Shown here: one piece after another, positions 15,840 through 22,628 of the stretch
Position numbering within the stretch: position 1 is the first letter of the stretch
How the letters are laid out: each line of letters begins with the position of its first letter
Assembly (NCBI GenBank): GCA_001791035.1
Contig: MGDX01000009.1
Location: 1 to 28,642, forward strand
Length of the DNA stretch: 28,642 nucleotides
DNA from: Candidatus Uhrbacteria bacterium RIFCSPHIGHO2_02_FULL_53_13
GTDB lineage: Bacteria; Patescibacteriota; Patescibacteriia; UBA9934; UBA11717
Reading direction: 5' to 3'
Translations under genes and position numbers: made by a program
Notes under the pieces: generated by a model
Seen by the model: the letters and a program-made list of their open reading frames with translations, nothing else
The model's database searches: none
What the model was told of the DNA's origin: nothing

Positions 15840-16382
15840 TCATTTTTGCGAAAGTGTTTTTTGATGGACGTCCTCTAGGATGTTCAACAATGAGAACAGA
15901 ATCGTTTTTGCCGTCGGCGGATTTCCCGGTATGCAATACTGCACCGGCAATATCGCCTCTACGCCTCCCAAGACTGCATACGAATCCTTGAAGATTCCGC
16001 CGTCTATGGCATCATCGCCAACCGCCACGACTATTTTTGGATCCGGCGTGGCCCGGTATGCGCGTTTGACTGCTTCTGCCATATTGCGCGTCACAGGTCC
16101 GGTTACCATCAACAGATCGGCGTGCCTGGGGGAAGCGACGAAGTGGATTCCAAAACGCTCAACATCATAATATGAATTGGAAAGCGCGACCAGTTCCTGT
16201 TCGCAGGCATTGTCGGAACCTGCATCTATTTGCCGAATCGCCAGCGAGCCTTTGAATAAGCGCTTGACATGACTCTTAATTTTTTTGCCGACGACCATAA
16301 CATCCGCTTGACGAACGTCCTCTTCTGTAACCAAAACAAGCGTGCTTTGAGTCTTGAGTATTTTTGAAAATAGATTGAGCAT
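15840..16382 (-). CDS. Ehr-type small subunit (NuoB / HycG-like) lacking the [4Fe-4S] ligands
   Basis: A 180-aa homologue of NuoB/HycG/HyfI. The family frame is plain: GSLAIRQIDAGSDNACE, RFGIHFVASPRHADLLMVTGPVTRNM, PDPKIVVAVGD and GGVEAILP. In relatives four cysteines hold the proximal [4Fe-4S] cluster (N2). Here Asp57 replaces the first (GSDNAC for GSCNGC), Cys60 is kept, Asp124 replaces the third (VGDDAIDGG) and Asn154 replaces the fourth (IPGNPPT for IPGCPPT). A normal cluster cannot form. I checked the codons for positions 57 and 154 in the DNA; they are plain Asp and Asn codons. It leads the operon, whereas in hyc/hyf operons this gene is near the end. No Shine-Dalgarno is evident. Confidence 0.9.
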   Translation of the reverse strand: MLNLFSKILKTQSTLVLVTEEDVRQADVMVVGKKIKSHVKRLFKGSLAIRQIDAGSDNACEQELVALSNSYYDVERFGIHFVASPRHADLLMVTGPVTRNMAEAVKRAYRATPDPKIVVAVGDDAIDGGIFKDSYAVLGGVEAILPVQYCIPGNPPTAKTILFSLLNILEDVHQKTLSQK

Positions 16383-16531
16383 AGAAATAATAGACGTTGG
16401 AGGTTGGAGGTTGGACGCTCTGCGCTTTTGGCGTTTCGCAAAATGATCGGTTGTTCTTCGCTATGGCTTTCTCCCCTCTTCGGTCAATTTCGTTCTCGTG
16501 ACCGAAGGCCATCCGAAGCTTTAGCGAAGGA
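16383..16531. other. intergenic region between tRNA-Ser and the Ehr-like operon
   Basis: No gene. It holds a perfect 9-bp hairpin (16478-16486 with 16499-16507) and a 7-bp hairpin GCCATCC/GGATGGC (16508-16514 with 16529-16535) whose arm includes the encoded CCA of tRNA-Ser. There is also a threefold TTGGAGG-type direct repeat at 16396-16414, and a -10-like TATTAT (minus strand, 16387-16392) right before the operon ATG. No matching -35 is seen, so the operon may be transcribed through from the tRNA promoter. Confidence 0.5.
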
Positions 16532-16619
16532 TGGCGGTGAGGAGAGGATTCGAACCTCCGAGGACTTGCGCCCTACACGCGTTCCAGGCGTGCGCCTTCG
16601 ACCACTCGGCCACCTCACC
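16532..16619 (-). tRNA. tRNA-Ser (anticodon GGA)
   Basis: An 88-nt class II tRNA on the minus strand. The acceptor stem is GGTGAGG/CCTCACC, the D arm starts TGGCCGAGTGG, the anticodon loop CTGGAAC carries GGA (decoding UCC/UCU), and the long variable arm is typical of serine tRNAs. The T arm is GGAGG-TTCGAAT-CCTCT. Discriminator G and an encoded CCA follow (16532-16534). The CCA lies inside a hairpin sequence that continues downstream. Confidence 0.96.
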
Positions 16620-16629
16620 GGCGTGGCGC

Positions 16630-16658
16630 ATGATAGCCAAAACCACTCAAAACATCAA
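16630..16658 (-). promoter_or_regulatory. sigma70-type promoter of tRNA-Ser
   Basis: On the minus strand: -35 TTGATG (16653-16658), a 17-bp spacer and -10 TATCAT (16630-16635), about 11 bases before the mature tRNA 5' end. Spacing and position match the promoter found for tRNA-Asn in the same window. Confidence 0.65.
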
Positions 16659-16661
16659 GCA

Positions 16662-16670
16662 TGTTATACT
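16662..16670 (+). promoter_or_regulatory. extended -10 promoter of the NUDIX gene
   Basis: TG-T-TATACT at 16662-16670 is an extended -10 element on the plus strand; no good -35 is visible. The implied transcription start is about 7 bases later, within a few bases of the ATG at 16681, where no Shine-Dalgarno exists. This suggests a leaderless or nearly leaderless mRNA. Confidence 0.5.
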
Positions 16671-16680
16671 TTTTCATATT

Positions 16681-17205
16681 ATGGTAGTCAAACAAATGGT
16701 TGATACTTTTATTATACGCGATGGCCATGTATTGCTCGGACGAAAGAATCGCGGCATTGGACAAGGTTTTTGGAATGGATTTGGCGGGAAGGTCATGCCC
16801 AGTGAAAGCGTTGAAGAAGCCGCTCGTCGCGAGGTGCGAGAGGAATGCGGACTGACGGTCACGAACCTTGAGCCGTGCGCACGATTGTTGTTCAGCGGCG
16901 AGATTCCGGAGATCATTGAGGCGCACATGTTTTTAGTCCGCGCCTTCGATGGCAAGATCGTGCCAAGCGAAGAAATGGATCCGATTGCATGGCACTCACT
17001 CTCTGCCGTGCCCTACGGTGAAATGTGGCCTGATTTTCGCTTGTGGTTTTCACACGTTGCCCTCGGCGGCTTTGCTTGCGGACACGGGCACTACAAGGGC
17101 CATGCGCTCATTTTCCACAACATTCGAGCGTGCGATTCCCTCCCGCCCATAGAAACCCTGCTCCCCGAAGCCGCTTTGTACGCCGATGTTGAAGCGCTTG
17201 TGTGA
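16681..17205 (+). CDS. NUDIX hydrolase, MTH1/MutT-like
   Basis: A 174-aa NUDIX pyrophosphohydrolase. The complete Nudix box spans residues 36-58 (GKVMPSESVEEAARREVREE with the G-x5-E-x7-REVxEEC-G pattern), preceded by FWNGFGGKV as in human MTH1-like 8-oxo-dGTP hydrolases. It probably cleans oxidised purine nucleotides from the pool. The later DPIAWHSL and YGEMWPDFRLWF segments also match that subgroup. The frame is open upstream through the tRNA gene, so the ATG at 16681 (or Met6 at 16696) is taken. It is transcribed divergently from tRNA-Ser and convergently with lgt, so it stands alone. Confidence 0.85.
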   Translation: MVVKQMVDTFIIRDGHVLLGRKNRGIGQGFWNGFGGKVMPSESVEEAARREVREECGLTVTNLEPCARLLFSGEIPEIIEAHMFLVRAFDGKIVPSEEMDPIAWHSLSAVPYGEMWPDFRLWFSHVALGGFACGHGHYKGHALIFHNIRACDSLPPIETLLPEAALYADVEALV

Positions 17206-17375
17206 CTCCATTGCCCAACCTTGCGTGACGCTCGACGAAATGTTACTCAAGAAAAAAATCATTGAATTTTTAAAAACCAACACAACACCCGCCCAGACGG
17301 GCGGGTACTCGCTATTCTCGGAATAGATTATAACACTCTTTGCTCACTTAGCCCAATCAAACTTCGAACAAGCTG
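17206..17375. other. intergenic region between the NUDIX gene and lgt
   Basis: It holds a perfect 8-bp hairpin ACCCGCCC/GGGCGGGT with AGAC loop (17287-17294 with 17299-17306), a likely transcription block between the convergent genes, though without an adjacent U-run. A short open frame from 17240 (about 28 codons) crosses it; it has no ribosome-binding site and I do not call it a gene. Confidence 0.5.
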
Positions 17376-18131
17376 TCAAGCATCCATATTTGTGGATAAG
17401 CCACGCTTCGCCCGCCGATTTCGAAGAAGTCGCCATATACCCCATGCTCCGGCAACGGCCATCAACACGCTCACGTACTGTGCAGGTGTCAAACCAAAGT
17501 AGGTCGCATCACCGATGCGATAAAAGTCCAAAATGAATCGCACGACGCCATACCAAAGCCCAAAAACCGCCAGATACGTCCCCACGGGACGCTTTTTTCG
17601 AGCCAGAAGCGCAAACACGAGCGCCATCAAAAAGTTGTTGATAGACAATAACAACCCATGGTCAAGGCGCGTTTCACCGTCCGGATATCGCACGGCGAGA
17701 ATAAAATCACTCGCGGTCCCCGGATGATCGTGAATGAGAAAACAGCCGATGCGGCCGATTGCTAAGCCGATCGGTACACCAAAAATTATCGCGTCTGCGT
17801 ATTTCCACACGTCCACGCGTTTATGACGAAAAAACCACATGCCCACAATCGTAGCCCCGATGAAACCTCCCACGCTCGAAAAACCGCCGTGCCAGATGGC
17901 AAACACCTCAAGCGGCTGCGCAACATACGTCTGAAAATCGTAAAACAGCACTGTTACAAGCCGCGCTCCAACGAGCGCGCCAATCAAAATCCACGTCGCG
18001 GCATCGGCAATCAACTTGTGATCGAGACCGAGCCGTTTACTGCGCTTGACGATCACATGAAACGCCACGAGGATGCCAAGAGCGACCATCGTCCCCCACA
18101 CTTGGAGAGGAATGGGCCCAAGATGCCACAC
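17376..18131 (-). CDS. lgt: prolipoprotein diacylglyceryl transferase
   Basis: A ~251-aa membrane enzyme that moves diacylglyceryl from phosphatidylglycerol to the lipobox cysteine of prolipoproteins. Family motifs are present: WHGGFSSVGGFIG (His81 region), the signature GRIGCFLIHDHPG around Arg127, and LDHGLLLSINNFL. About seven helices are expected. The start is uncertain. The only standard initiation codon is GTG at 18129-18131, giving (M)WHLGPIPLQVWG, yet the frame stays open 12 codons upstream and reads LPYFGQT, which fits the usual family N-terminus (IPYF...). That stretch has no ATG, GTG or TTG. It is downstream of the gat/lig cluster after a 152-nt gap with hairpins. Confidence 0.92.
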   Translation of the reverse strand: MWHLGPIPLQVWGTMVALGILVAFHVIVKRSKRLGLDHKLIADAATWILIGALVGARLVTVLFYDFQTYVAQPLEVFAIWHGGFSSVGGFIGATIVGMWFFRHKRVDVWKYADAIIFGVPIGLAIGRIGCFLIHDHPGTASDFILAVRYPDGETRLDHGLLLSINNFLMALVFALLARKKRPVGTYLAVFGLWYGVVRFILDFYRIGDATYFGLTPAQYVSVLMAVAGAWGIWRLLRNRRAKRGLSTNMDA

Positions 18132-18283
18132 GGTTTGTCCGAAGTATGGAAGGATAGAAGTTGGAAGTTAAAGATGATCAAAGTGTTCTGGGGTTTGTTC
18201 TCCCCTGACACAGGGGAGGATTCCTTGCGAATCCGCACGGTCCGGCCACTATGCACTACTCACCACTCACTACTTTCCACTCT
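18132..18283. other. intergenic region upstream of lgt
   Basis: No gene. A perfect 8-bp hairpin CTCCCCTG/CAGGGGAG with a 3-nt loop (18200-18207 with 18211-18218) and a 6-bp hairpin GGATTC/GAATCC (18218-18223 with 18229-18234) are present. So are a short GAAGTTGGAAGTT repeat (18157-18169), related to ones near 3804 and 16396, and an ACTCACCACTCACTAC quasi-repeat near 18256. The hairpins may end transcription of the upstream cluster. Confidence 0.5.
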
Positions 18284-18724
18284 CTAACCCATCACCCCAA
18301 GTGTTTTGAATGCCTTACGGTATTGATGCATGGCATCCTCGACTTGTGACGGCGCCAAAGCCATGTGCGGTTTCCCCAAAAATGGCTCTATGCGCGACCT
18401 TACCGTAATCATCTTGCGCAACGAGCGATGTACTCTAGCGCCCTCACTCAAACGCTCAAGTGTTGTATTCCCCGAAATGCCAAGCGCTTTGAGGCAGTAG
18501 TCGAGCAGTTTGTCCGCTTCTTGAAGAGCCACGCGATGTGCCATACGCGTTGGCGTCTGCATCAAGTGTTCAATTTCTTCCATCTTTCGCGCGACCGCTT
18601 CCCTGTCGAGCGCCTCACTTTTGACTTGGGAGGAAAAGCGCCGCACGTGCGCATACGCCATGTACACAATCCACACCACGATCGCAAACCCTAGCACCGC
18701 AATGGCAACGAATAAAACGACCAT
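18284..18724 (-). CDS. small membrane-anchored protein, unrecognised (146 aa)
   Basis: One N-terminal transmembrane helix (VVLFVAIAVLGFAIVVWIVYM, residues ~2-22) is followed by a ~120-residue soluble helical part rich in Glu, Arg and Lys (SEALDREAVARKMEEIEHLM, then EADKLLDYCLKALGI). Such bitopic proteins with a helical cytoplasmic domain are common next to gatA in CPR genomes, but I cannot name a function. The frame is open to 18832, inside gatA; the ATG at 18724, two bases after the gatA stop, places the membrane helix at the start and avoids the overlap. It is probably the last gene of the pilM-to-gatA run. Confidence 0.75.
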   Translation of the reverse strand: MVVLFVAIAVLGFAIVVWIVYMAYAHVRRFSSQVKSEALDREAVARKMEEIEHLMQTPTRMAHRVALQEADKLLDYCLKALGISGNTTLERLSEGARVHRSLRKMITVRSRIEPFLGKPHMALAPSQVEDAMHQYRKAFKTLGVMG

Positions 18725-18726
18725 AT

Positions 18727-20133
18727 CTACGCTTGCGTCATGTACCAGTGCGCCGCATCCATCACCTTCGCATCCTCGCCCAGCCGTCCCATGAGCTGTA
18801 AGCCCACCGGCAATCCATTGAGTGCACCGCACGGAATAGAAATGGCCGGCAAGCCCGCCAAACTCGCGACAACGGTGTAGATGTCCGACAGATACATAGT
18901 CACCGGATCATCAAACTTCTCGCCGATTTTCCACGCCACGGTTGGGCTTGTTGGGCCGACGATCACATCGCAATCCTTGAACGCCTCCTCAAGCGCGCGA
19001 CGCAAGGCATACCGCGCGCGCACGGCTTTTTTGTAATACGCATCCACGTATCCAGCCGACAGCACGAACGTTCCAAGCAAAATGCGGCGCTTGACTTCGT
19101 CGCCAAACCCGGCGCCGCGCGTGGCGCGCACTTGTGCAAACAGGTCGCTCTCTGGAGTCTCCGAGCCGTACTGAAGCCCGTCGTAGCGGTTCATGTTACT
19201 CGATACCTCCGCCGGCATAAGCACATAGTAGATGGCGAGCGCGTCTTCGAGAATCGGAATATCAAGCGGCACGCGCACCGCGCCCGCTTGTTCGTATGCG
19301 CGCAAAGCTTGCTCAATGGAATCCACAATTCCAGGCTCCAAGTGATCGTCAAAATACTGCTTCGGCACTCCAATGCGAAGCCCTTCAACATTCACGGCAC
19401 CCAATTCCGGCAGTGGGACATCAACCGTTCTGCTGGTTACATCGAGCGGATCGGCACCGGAAATCACGCGAAACACAGAGGCGATGTCCTCCACATTTGC
19501 CGCGATGATGCCTATCGTGTCAAGCGACGAGGCCATGGCCATGAGTCCATAGCGCGAAATAGCGCCGTACGTTGGCTTGAATCCGCAGACGCCACACAAC
19601 GCCGCCGGCTGGCGAATGGAACCACCCGTGTCGCTCCCAATACCACATGGCACCATTTGGGAGGCTACGGCCGCTGCAAGTCCGCCCGAACTTCCGCCCG
19701 GCACACGTTCCGTGTCGAGTGGGTTTTTTGTTACCCCAAACGCGCTCGACTCGGTGGATGATCCACAGCCAAATTCGTCCATATTCGTCCGTCCCAAGAG
19801 CACGGCACCGGCTTCTTTGAGGCGGCGAATGGCTGTGGCATCGTAGCTCCCAATATAATTTTCCAAAATATGCGATCCTCCCGAAGCCACCTTTCCGGCC
19901 ACAAGAATGTTGTCCTTATTGACAAACGGCACGCCAAACAAAGCTCCCGTTGTCTTGTCCGCGCCCCCTGTATCAAGCTCATCGGCTCGAATGCGAGCAT
20001 CGCCCGCATACGTTTCCAAAAACGCACCAAGCGAGGCATCGCGCTTTTCAATGCGCGATAGGAAGCCATCCACCACCGCGCGTGCGGTCATGGATCCGTC
20101 CGCCAAGTGTGTTTGAATTTCGCGGATGGTCAT
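18727..20133 (-). CDS. gatA: Asp-tRNA(Asn)/Glu-tRNA(Gln) amidotransferase subunit A
   Basis: A 468-aa amidase-signature enzyme. It releases ammonia from glutamine for GatB to amidate misacylated Glu-tRNA(Gln) or Asp-tRNA(Asn). The Ser-cisSer-Lys triad is visible: Lys73 (PFVNKDNI), Ser148 (VPGGSSGG) and Ser172 (GSDTGGSIRQP), with the same spacing as characterised GatA proteins. The start at 20133 overlaps the gatC stop as ATGA, so translation is coupled; the longer frame to 20214 lies inside gatC. No gatB is in the window and it must be elsewhere, since A and C alone do not work. Confidence 0.95.
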   Translation of the reverse strand: MTIREIQTHLADGSMTARAVVDGFLSRIEKRDASLGAFLETYAGDARIRADELDTGGADKTTGALFGVPFVNKDNILVAGKVASGGSHILENYIGSYDATAIRRLKEAGAVLLGRTNMDEFGCGSSTESSAFGVTKNPLDTERVPGGSSGGLAAAVASQMVPCGIGSDTGGSIRQPAALCGVCGFKPTYGAISRYGLMAMASSLDTIGIIAANVEDIASVFRVISGADPLDVTSRTVDVPLPELGAVNVEGLRIGVPKQYFDDHLEPGIVDSIEQALRAYEQAGAVRVPLDIPILEDALAIYYVLMPAEVSSNMNRYDGLQYGSETPESDLFAQVRATRGAGFGDEVKRRILLGTFVLSAGYVDAYYKKAVRARYALRRALEEAFKDCDVIVGPTSPTVAWKIGEKFDDPVTMYLSDIYTVVASLAGLPAISIPCGALNGLPVGLQLMGRLGEDAKVMDAAHWYMTQA

Positions 20134-20432
20134 AGGTCGCGGCCAAGAGCGGCGTGCGCTTCCAAAAGACCATCGCTTGAAACACTCGGGAAGTTCTCCA
20201 CAATTCGCTCGCATTCCACTTCCGAATGGTTGCCAACGATGTCTTCGCGCATGTCGCTTGGTGTTTGCACCTCGCGAGGATCCGGCTCGTCGGAAAGGTC
20301 GAGCGCCCGAATGCGTTCCACATAAAGCAAAATCTCACCGATGTCCTCCGCGATTTTGTCTTTACGTCCTGCCGCTATTTCCAAATATGAAAGAGCGGCA
20401 AGTGCCTCAATGTTGATTAGAGATTCAGCCAT
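20130..20432 (-). CDS. gatC: Asp-tRNA(Asn)/Glu-tRNA(Gln) amidotransferase subunit C
   Basis: A 100-aa GatC, which wraps around GatA and GatB and stabilises the amidotransferase. The N-terminus (INIEALAALSYLEI) and the middle (LLYVERIRALDLSDEPDP) are typical, followed by an MREDIV segment. The Met at 20432 is taken as the start; the frame extends to 20456 (MVPGTFIH), but those residues are written by an intergenic palindromic repeat and are not family-like. No Shine-Dalgarno precedes the ATG; instead a TTATCCAC repeat sequence abuts it. Coupled to gatA by ATGA. Confidence 0.93.
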   Translation of the reverse strand: MAESLINIEALAALSYLEIAAGRKDKIAEDIGEILLYVERIRALDLSDEPDPREVQTPSDMREDIVGNHSEVECERIVENFPSVSSDGLLEAHAALGRDL

Positions 20433-20540
20433 GTGGATAAAAGTACCAGGTACCATCCTAAATAATAGGGTCAGGCCCTGTGGATATCTGCTAATAAGGT
20501 TGAATATGTGGATAAAAGTACCAGGTACTTTTATCCACAG
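20432..20540. repeat. DnaA-box-like repeat cluster with 33-bp palindrome
   Basis: Between ligA and gatC a 22-bp sequence starting TGTGGATAAAAGTACC occurs twice (20432-20453 and 20507-20528, identical). The second copy continues into a perfect palindrome (20507-20522 with 20524-20539, single central base). Three exact TTATCCACA boxes (20432-20440, 20507-20515, 20531-20539) and one with a single mismatch (20479-20487) result. TTATCCACA is the consensus DnaA box. The same layout also resembles REP sequences linked to RAYT transposases. It occupies the whole 114-nt ligA-gatC gap. Confidence 0.75.
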
Positions 20541-20546
20541 GTTGGT

Positions 20547-22628
20547 TTAGATATGAGAAAGGTCGGCTCCAATCATAGCGAAAAATTCGCGCTCATTCAA
20601 TGTTGTGACATCGAGCCTTACCGCTTCATCAGCCTTGGAACCCGGCTGTTCACCCACGACCACATAGTCCGTTTTGCGGCTCACAGAGCCGGACACAGAG
20701 CCACCAAGCGCCTCAATGGCCGCCTTCGCCTCGACGCGCGTCATGTGCTTGAGCGTGCCGGTCAATACGAACGTCTTGTCTTGCAATCGTCCAGTGCGGC
20801 GCTTATGCGACAGAATCTCGCCACCGTTTTTACGAAAATCGGCAATGTTGGCTCGCACATGCGAGCGTTTGAAAAACTCGACAACTGATTGCGCGACCAC
20901 CTCTCCCACATCGTCCACCTCCATCAGCGCCTCCTTGTCTGCCCGCATCAGTGCGTCGAGCGAACCAAACGCCTCGGCCATGCGCAGTGCCGTCTCCGAA
21001 CCGACGTGCGGAATCCCAATTGCCGTCAAAAACCGCGGCAGTGAAATACGCTTATGCTTCTGAATTTCGTTGTGCAATTTCTTTGCACTCACATCCCCAA
21101 ACCCATCGAGGTTGCGCAACTCGTCCTCAGTGAGCTGAAAAATCGATGAGATGTTGTGAATGAGCCCCTCTTCAAGAAGCTGGTCAACGGTACGCTCCCC
21201 CAATCCGTTGATATCAAACCCTTGCTTCGAGACGGCGTAGATAATGCGCTGACGCAATCGCGCATAACAATCGCGGCTGTCGCACATGAGCGCGACCTCG
21301 CCTGGATGTGTTACCAATGTCGTTCCACAAATCGGGCACACCTCCGGGGGGCGAATCTTCTTTTCGTTCCCCGTGCGCAACTTTTCCAACACGCGCGTCA
21401 CCTTCGGAATAATGTCCCCGGCTTTTTGAATGATGACGGTGTCGCCTACGCGCACGCCCAAGCGCTTGATCTCGTCATCATTGTGGAGGCTCGCGTGCCG
21501 CACGACCGTCCCGCCGATTGTCACAGGCTCCAATTCCGCCACGGGCGTCACCACACCGGTGCGCCCGACCGACCACGAAACATCGCGCAACGTCGTCGTC
21601 GCTTCCTGCGCGGGATACTTCCATGCCAACGCTCCGCGCGGCGCCTTCCCCGCCACGCCAAGCGCTCCAAATGTACGCATGTCGTTTATGTTGATTACCA
21701 CGCCGTCGGTCCAATAGTTGAGCGCATCTCGTTTGTGAATGAGCTTGTCATAAAATGCCTCCACATCATCGAGCACGCGCGTGCGCTTAGATAACGGATT
21801 GACCGGGATTCCAATCGTCTGCATAACCATGTGTTGTGCTTCGTGTGTCGCAAGACCGATATCCGTCACCAACGCATATCCAAAGTAGCGCAATGCACGA
21901 TTGGCGGCGACTTGCGGATCGAGCTGACGCATCGTGCCGGCCGCCACATTGCGCGGATTGGCAAACCCTTCGCGCCCCTCTTTTTTTTCGCGCACATTCA
22001 TCGCCTCAAATGCATCCTTTGGCATATATACCTCGCCACGCACTTCCACGGAAAGCCGTGAGACATCGCGAAGCATTGCCAGCGCCTCATTGGATACGCC
22101 TGCTTTAGAAAGCGCCGAGAGATCGTCCGCGGTAGGTTGTCGCAAGGTGAGCGGAATCGCCTGAATCGCACGCGCGTTGTGCGTGACATCCTCGCCAACT
22201 TCGCCCGTCCCGCGTGTCACCGCGAGAATCAACGCACCGTTTTGATAGCGCAACGCCACCGCCAATCCGTCCATCTTGACCTCGCAAAACAGCTCGGGAT
22301 TTTTTACATCGTATCGGTTTGCCAACCGTTCCAACCACTGCGCCACGTCCTCGCGCAAAAACGCATCCTCAATGGAGAGCATGCGCGTGTTGTGTGTGAC
22401 CTTTTGAAATCCCGATTGAACGGCTCCCGCCACGCGCTGGGTTGGCGACTGTTCCGTGATGAGCGACGGATAGGCGTCTTCGAGTTCTTTGAGCTCGTGC
22501 TTCAAACTGTCGAGCGCCTCGTCGGAAATTTCCTGCCGATTGAGCACATGATACAAATAGCGATGATGGGCTATCTCGGCCCGAAGTTTGTTGATGCGTT
22601 TGGCGACCGCACGTTGATCGGTAGTCAT
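20547..22628 (-). CDS. ligA: NAD-dependent DNA ligase
   Basis: A 693-aa bacterial LigA that seals nicks during replication and repair using NAD+. The adenylation lysine is Lys118 in EVKMDGLAV, within the nucleotidyltransferase domain. N-terminal Ia residues (HHRYLYHVLN) bind NAD+. The OB fold follows, then a four-cysteine zinc finger (CPICGTT...CDSRDC), helix-hairpin-helix repeats (ITAIGIPHVGSETALRMAEA region) and a C-terminal BRCT domain (FVLTGTLKHMTRVEAKAAIE). Length is normal. Its ATG overlaps the pilD stop as ATGA (22625-22628), so ligase synthesis is translationally coupled to a pilus gene. Confidence 0.97.
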   Translation of the reverse strand: MTTDQRAVAKRINKLRAEIAHHRYLYHVLNRQEISDEALDSLKHELKELEDAYPSLITEQSPTQRVAGAVQSGFQKVTHNTRMLSIEDAFLREDVAQWLERLANRYDVKNPELFCEVKMDGLAVALRYQNGALILAVTRGTGEVGEDVTHNARAIQAIPLTLRQPTADDLSALSKAGVSNEALAMLRDVSRLSVEVRGEVYMPKDAFEAMNVREKKEGREGFANPRNVAAGTMRQLDPQVAANRALRYFGYALVTDIGLATHEAQHMVMQTIGIPVNPLSKRTRVLDDVEAFYDKLIHKRDALNYWTDGVVININDMRTFGALGVAGKAPRGALAWKYPAQEATTTLRDVSWSVGRTGVVTPVAELEPVTIGGTVVRHASLHNDDEIKRLGVRVGDTVIIQKAGDIIPKVTRVLEKLRTGNEKKIRPPEVCPICGTTLVTHPGEVALMCDSRDCYARLRQRIIYAVSKQGFDINGLGERTVDQLLEEGLIHNISSIFQLTEDELRNLDGFGDVSAKKLHNEIQKHKRISLPRFLTAIGIPHVGSETALRMAEAFGSLDALMRADKEALMEVDDVGEVVAQSVVEFFKRSHVRANIADFRKNGGEILSHKRRTGRLQDKTFVLTGTLKHMTRVEAKAAIEALGGSVSGSVSRKTDYVVVGEQPGSKADEAVRLDVTTLNEREFFAMIGADLSHI

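Noticed and set aside
9189..16382. Reading the operon as an active NiFe hydrogenase or as complex I
   Set aside because: NiFe cysteines and three of four small-subunit cluster ligands are absent, and no ferredoxin, flavin or NADH-binding subunit is present.
17240..17326. 28-codon ORF after the NUDIX gene
   Set aside because: No ribosome-binding site, runs through the GC hairpin, and has no recognisable product.
17391..17399. Exact DnaA box in the last codons of lgt
   Set aside because: A single box is expected by chance at a rate of about 0.2 per window of this size, and it lies in coding sequence.
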